Positions 6,312 through 8,766 of a stretch of DNA of 8,766 bases are shown here, in pieces. Position 1 is the first letter of the stretch. Each line of letters opens with the position of its first letter. The DNA is taken from NCBI GenBank assembly GCA_964350605.1, contig CAYGKP010000094.1, positions 1 through 8,766 of the forward strand, written 5' to 3'. A program made the position numbers and the translations under genes. The notes beneath the pieces were generated by a model, which worked only from the letters and a program-made list of their open reading frames with translations, did no database searches and was not told where the DNA came from. The DNA is from CAYGKP01 sp964350605 (GTDB taxonomy: Bacteria > Bacteroidota > Bacteroidia > Cytophagales > JAAEPT01).

Positions 6312-6869
6312 TTATCGTTGTGGAAAACTCATTCGATACGGTGCATCGACCTTTCCTTTCGCGATGTTCGCCAATCGCTTTTTGAGAAGCTGACGCTTGA
6401 GCGGGTTGATGTGGTCGGTGAAGAGCACGCCTTCCAAATGGTCGTATTCGTGCTGGATGATGCGCGCACGCAGGCCATCAAATTCCGCTTCGTGCGTGTT
6501 GCCCTCCAAATCTTGGTAGCGCAACCGCACCACCTCGGGGCGATCCACGTTCTCGCGAACGCCCGGAATGGACAAGCACCCTTCTTCAAACCCCCAGCTT
6601 GGGCCTTCTTCTTCCAACACTTCGGGGTTGATGAAGACCTCTTTGAATTCGGCGCCCTCGCCTTCCTCCTCTTCCAACAACTCGCCCCCATCGACGACGA
6701 AAATCCGCACGTTCTGGCCCACCTGCGGCGCAGCCAGTCCGACGCCTGAAGCGGCGTACATGGTCTCGAACAAATCTTCGACGAACTTCGCTTGACTGGT
6801 AGGGTCGGCCACGGGTTCCGAGCGGCGTTTGAGGCGGGGATCGCCGTAAGCAATAATGGACAGAATCAT
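6312..6869 (-). CDS. def: Peptide deformylase
   Basis: A 185-residue cytoplasmic metalloenzyme, usually Fe2+-dependent, that removes the formyl group from the N-terminal methionine of new proteins. The three signature motifs are intact: GVGLAAPQ (42-49), EGCLSIPG (96-103) with metal ligand C98, and HEYDH (140-144) with ligands H140 and H144 and catalytic E141. An acidic loop, LLEEEEGEGAEF (about 64-75), lies between motifs one and two; insertions of this kind occur in Bacteroidota deformylases. The ATG at 6869 overlaps the ruvX stop as ATGA (6866-6869), indicating coupled translation. Its position downstream of an iron-binding Ric-like gene may be meaningful because deformylase iron is oxidation-sensitive, but that link is inference. 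Confidence 0.97.
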   Translation of the reverse strand: MILSIIAYGDPRLKRRSEPVADPTSQAKFVEDLFETMYAASGVGLAAPQVGQNVRIFVVDGGELLEEEEGEGAEFKEVFINPEVLEEEGPSWGFEEGCLSIPGVRENVDRPEVVRLRYQDLEGNTHEAEFDGLRARIIQHEYDHLEGVLFTDHINPLKRQLLKKRLANIAKGKVDAPYRMSFPQR

Positions 6870-7285
6870 CGGGCGCGGCGGTCGAGGAAGTCTTGCAGGA
6901 GGATGGTGGCGGCCAATCGGTCGAGTTGGCCCTTGTCTCGGCGTTGTTTGCGGCTGGCACCGCCTTCAATCATCGAGCGTTGGGCCATTTTGCTGGTCAT
7001 TCGCTCGTCGATCAGATGCAAAGGTACCGAGGGAAAGGTTTCTTTCAGTTTGCGCTCGATGCCGCGGACCTCTGCGCTCGAATGCGTGTCGGACACGCCG
7101 TCGAGTCGTGTGGGTTTTCCCAGGACCAGCGCCTCCACCTCTTCACGGGCCAGGAACTGTTTCAAATAGTCAAGCAAAGTGTGGGTCGGCACAGTTTCCA
7201 GGGGCAGGGCGATGGTGCCCAGGGCATCAGTCACCGCCAGGCCCGTGCGCTTGGTCCCGTAGTCGATGGCCATGACGCGGGCCAC
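6866..7285 (-). CDS. ruvX: RuvX/YqgF Holliday-junction resolvase-like nuclease
   Basis: A 139-residue RNase H-fold protein of the RuvX (YqgF) family, implicated in Holliday junction resolution and, in enterobacteria, in pre-16S rRNA 5'-end processing. Conserved acidic motifs are present: MAIDYGTKRTGLAVTD with D8, LVLGKP after strand 4, LIDERMTS with D93-E94-R95, and a C-terminal D122 in KGQLDRLAA. The length is typical. The start is GTG at 7285, whose G is shared with the TAG stop of the upstream gene (TAGTG). An ATG four codons downstream would leave almost nothing before the first catalytic strand, so GTG is preferred. It lies between the Ric-like gene and def; the ruvX-def pairing fits a housekeeping operon. 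Which of the two family activities dominates here cannot be read from sequence. Confidence 0.94.
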   Translation of the reverse strand: MARVMAIDYGTKRTGLAVTDALGTIALPLETVPTHTLLDYLKQFLAREEVEALVLGKPTRLDGVSDTHSSAEVRGIERKLKETFPSVPLHLIDERMTSKMAQRSMIEGGASRKQRRDKGQLDRLAATILLQDFLDRRAR

Positions 7286-8025
7286 TAGTTGTCCGCAGCC
7301 AGTTGGCGAAGCCGAACAGCTACCCGTGCTTCCAGTTGGGCGGCACGCGGCAAGAGCAACCGGTTTTCAATGTCGGCGTGGTGGCGCAGGTCCTTGTCGA
7401 ACTGGCGCAGCTCGTAGCAAAGCACCCGCTCGCAGAGGTGGTTCGAATCAGGCCGCAGTTGGTCGATCAACTCGCGCAAGCCTTCCATTTCGTCCTCATT
7501 GATGTGGTCGAGCACAAAGCCCCCCACCGTCAAGCGGGTCATCATTAGGTAGGTTTCCCCCGGGTTGCCTTCCTGGCGCTCGGTGCGCAATAGGGCGTTC
7601 AGGTAGCTGAACAGCGTGTCTTCCTCCTCGTAAATGTGCTCAACGAATTCATCGGTGAACTCGGGGAACACAAACTGCAAGTCGGCGGCCAAACAGGGGT
7701 CGGTAAAATCGCAAGGGCGCGCTTCGCGCACCAGTCCGGCGATGTAGGACAGGCGGTCCTTGATGAAATGGTGGTGCATGTGCATCAGGTAGGCCATCAC
7801 CAGTTCGAGTGGGTACTCCTCGCCGAGCTCGGCAATCGCCCGCTCGGAGCGCAACTCTTCCAACCGATCCACAACCTTATCGATGGGCACACCGTAGGCG
7901 TCGCAGACCTCGACCACCGACAAACTCGCGTGTTCGTGATAGCGAATGCCGAACCTGTGCAGCACTGCGGCGTACAGGTAATCGGTGCCAACCAGCTCCT
8001 CAATCGTCTTTTGACCCCAGGACAT
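7285..8025 (-). CDS. Ric/ScdA/YtfE-like hemerythrin di-iron protein, Cys-less N-domain
   Basis: A 246-residue cytoplasmic protein with the architecture of the Ric family (repair of iron centres / response to nitrosative stress). It has a short DUF542-like N-terminal domain (TIEELVGTDYLYAAVLHRFGI, about 7-27, to LEEL about 58) and then a hemerythrin-like four-helix bundle. Candidate di-iron ligands are H84-H86 in MHMHHHFIKDRL, H130 and E134 in EHIYEEEDTLF, H174 in FVLDHINEDEM, and H216 with E220 in HHADIENRLLLPRA. The H-x3-E spacing repeats as in YtfE. The paired cysteines that normally follow FGID in DUF542 (FCCGG) are replaced by YHEH. Function is inferred from family; without the cysteines the NO-linked chemistry may differ. 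ATG 8025 gives a natural N-terminus. The frame stays open upstream to 8286, but that part lies antisense in the divergent protease gene. It is the first gene of the six-gene operon. Confidence 0.85.
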   Translation of the reverse strand: MSWGQKTIEELVGTDYLYAAVLHRFGIRYHEHASLSVVEVCDAYGVPIDKVVDRLEELRSERAIAELGEEYPLELVMAYLMHMHHHFIKDRLSYIAGLVREARPCDFTDPCLAADLQFVFPEFTDEFVEHIYEEEDTLFSYLNALLRTERQEGNPGETYLMMTRLTVGGFVLDHINEDEMEGLRELIDQLRPDSNHLCERVLCYELRQFDKDLRHHADIENRLLLPRAAQLEARVAVRLRQLAADN

Positions 8026-8030
8026 GGAAG

Positions 8031-8062
8031 TAAATCTACACATTCCTGCCTGCTCGGGCCAA
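8031..8062 (-). promoter_or_regulatory. Possible Bacteroidota-type promoter of the six-gene operon
   Basis: On the minus strand TAGATTTA (8038-8031) resembles the -7 element TAnnTTTG of Bacteroidota promoters, differing at the last base. A TTG at 8062-8060 lies 21 bases upstream, slightly more than the usual 19 or so. The -7-like element ends only 5 bases before the ATG at 8025, so a transcript from it would be leaderless or nearly so. The match is weak and could be chance. Confidence 0.25.
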
Positions 8063-8084
8063 CTGGTTGCTGCGCGGTTTTCCA

Positions 8085-8098
8085 CAGGCATGCAGGCA
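8085..8098. repeat. CAGGCA direct repeat with distal inverted partner in divergent spacer
   Basis: CAGGCA-TG-CAGGCA is a direct repeat of six bases with a 2-base spacer. Its right half, GCAGGCA (8092-8098), is also the exact inverse of TGCCTGC at 8047-8053, 38 bp away. The repeats lie in the 112-bp region shared by the divergent Ric-like and S41 protease promoters, so a regulator site is possible. No function is shown by the sequence alone. Confidence 0.3.
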
Positions 8099-8104
8099 AT
8101 TGCG

Positions 8105-8112
8105 TACTTTCG
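8105..8112 (+). promoter_or_regulatory. Possible -7 element for the S41 protease gene
   Basis: TACTTTCG matches the Bacteroidota -7 consensus TAnnTTTG with one mismatch and ends 25 bases before the GTG start at 8138, a normal leader length. The expected -33 TTTG is not clear; TTTTCC at 8078-8083 is the nearest T-rich candidate and is spaced a little too far. Confidence 0.25.
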
Positions 8113-8137
8113 TTCCTCGGCCCCGGCCTGATCCATC

Positions 8138-8766
8138 GTGAGTGAATTCGACAACCAGTTCCGCCAAGTCCGCCTCCCGGCTTTGCTCTGCATGGCCCTG
8201 GCCATCGGGATTTTCCTGGGGGCCCACCTTTCTGGCTCAAATACCTCGGAGGAGGTCCAAAAGGCCCGCAGCAAATTCGGCGACATCCTGGGCCTGATCC
8301 AGACCGATTACGTCGACACCGTCGATGTCGAGAAGCTCTTCGAATTGGGCATCACTGGCATGCTCAGCGAACTGGACCCCCACACCAGCTACATTCCCGC
8401 CCGCGACAAGATGCTGGCCACCTCGCAGTTAGAAGGTAATTTCGAGGGCGTGGGGGTCGAGTTCAACGTGGTGCGTGACACGCTGTACGTGGTCTCAACC
8501 ATCAGTGGCGGGCCCGCCGAACGTGCCGGATTGCAGCCCGGCGATAAGATCATACTGGTCGACAACAAGCCCATCAGCCACCCAGGGCTCAGCACCACTG
8601 AAGTCTTCGAGCGTTTACGCGGCCCCAAGGGCTCGGTCGTTCAATTGACCATCCGCCGCCACGGAGTGGACCACATGCTGTCCATTTCCGTTGAACGGGC
8701 AAAGGTGCCCTCCCATTCGGTGACCTACACCGCGATGCTCGACGAAGAGACGGGCTACATCAAGAT
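8138..8766 (+). CDS. S41 carboxyl-terminal processing protease (N-terminal part, cut by window end)
   Basis: The first 209 codons of a CtpA/Prc-type S41 serine protease, which cleaves the C-terminal ends of periplasmic or exported proteins. The product begins with a short cytoplasmic tail and one hydrophobic segment (about 13-29, LPALLCMALAIGIFLGA), an uncleaved signal anchor or signal peptide. The S41 N-terminal region follows (FGDILGLIQTDYVDTVDVEKLFE to ELDPHTSYIPARD, about 47-90). A PDZ domain runs from FEGVGVEF (102-109) through SGGPAERAGLQPGDKIILVDNKPI (about 123-146) to about 185. The catalytic serine and lysine would lie beyond the window. The start is GTG 8138; the only other upstream-region candidate is ATG at residue 19, inside the hydrophobic segment. 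The gene is divergent from the Ric-like gene across 112 bp. The family is confident; the substrate is unknown. Confidence 0.93.
   Translation, partial: MSEFDNQFRQVRLPALLCMALAIGIFLGAHLSGSNTSEEVQKARSKFGDILGLIQTDYVDTVDVEKLFELGITGMLSELDPHTSYIPARDKMLATSQLEGNFEGVGVEFNVVRDTLYVVSTISGGPAERAGLQPGDKIILVDNKPISHPGLSTTEVFERLRGPKGSVVQLTIRRHGVDHMLSISVERAKVPSHSVTYTAMLDEETGYIK

Noticed and set aside
6655..6678. CTC/CTT-rich tract as a microsatellite
   Set aside because: It is simply the Glu-rich loop codons of peptide deformylase and is not a regular repeat.
7636..8145. 169-codon plus-strand frame across the Ric-like gene
   Set aside because: Antisense to the hemerythrin domain. The His- and Gln-rich translation only reflects the opposite strand.
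8026..8286. Upstream extension of the Ric-like frame
   Set aside because: It is antisense to the start and membrane anchor of the S41 protease. Homologous sequence begins just after the ATG at 8025.
1..8766. tRNA, rRNA, CRISPR array, insertion sequence, riboswitch or phage genes
   Set aside because: No long repeats, array-like spacing, transposase motifs or structured leader were seen. Spacers are too short for most of these.

Overview
The window looks like chromosomal core DNA of a GC-rich member of the Bacteroidota, possibly in or near the Flavobacteriales. This rests on the gene families: a long single-domain L-glutamate gamma-semialdehyde dehydrogenase, an ArsR-type regulator beside a YjjG-like nucleotidase, a secreted protein with a carboxypeptidase-regulatory-like domain, and a Def/RuvX/YafV-like amidase/MurF run. 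It also rests on the absence of clear Shine-Dalgarno sequences before the starts, which is typical of that phylum. I see no mobile element, phage gene, CRISPR array, tRNA or rRNA.

Layout. (1) 1-792, minus strand: a secreted protein with a carboxypeptidase-like regulatory beta-sandwich domain. It has no ordinary start codon near its signal peptide, and a 6-bp tandem duplication makes its stop codon. (2) 803-3520, plus strand: a tight three-gene operon of ArsR-type regulator, YjjG-like HAD nucleotidase and PruA-type dehydrogenase, with 4-bp and 20-bp overlaps. (3) 3532-8025, minus strand: a six-gene operon. In transcription order it holds a Ric/ScdA/YtfE-like di-iron hemerythrin protein, RuvX, peptide deformylase, an omega-amidase-type nitrilase, a secreted protein of unknown function and MurF. 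Junctions between genes run from a 68-bp overlap to a 3-bp gap. The operon converges on pruA, with 11 bp between the two stop codons. (4) 8138-8766, plus strand: the first 209 codons of an S41 carboxyl-terminal processing protease, divergent from the Ric-like gene and cut by the window end.

How the genes fit together. The large minus-strand operon is housekeeping: nascent-protein deformylation, Holliday-junction/nuclease function, amide detoxification and peptidoglycan precursor synthesis. A putative iron protein leads it. The plus-strand operon joins proline/ornithine-derived semialdehyde oxidation and nucleotide clean-up under an ArsR-fold regulator that lacks the usual cysteine metal site. 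A pair of palindromes 43-64 bp upstream of that regulator is a reasonable candidate for its operator. Two divergent intergenic regions (about 718-802 and 8026-8137) hold the likely promoters. Nothing here is clearly a new system. The points most worth a second look are the candidate operator, the cysteine-less ArsR and Ric variants, the out-of-phase gene overlap that encodes a signal peptide, and the duplication-made stop codon.
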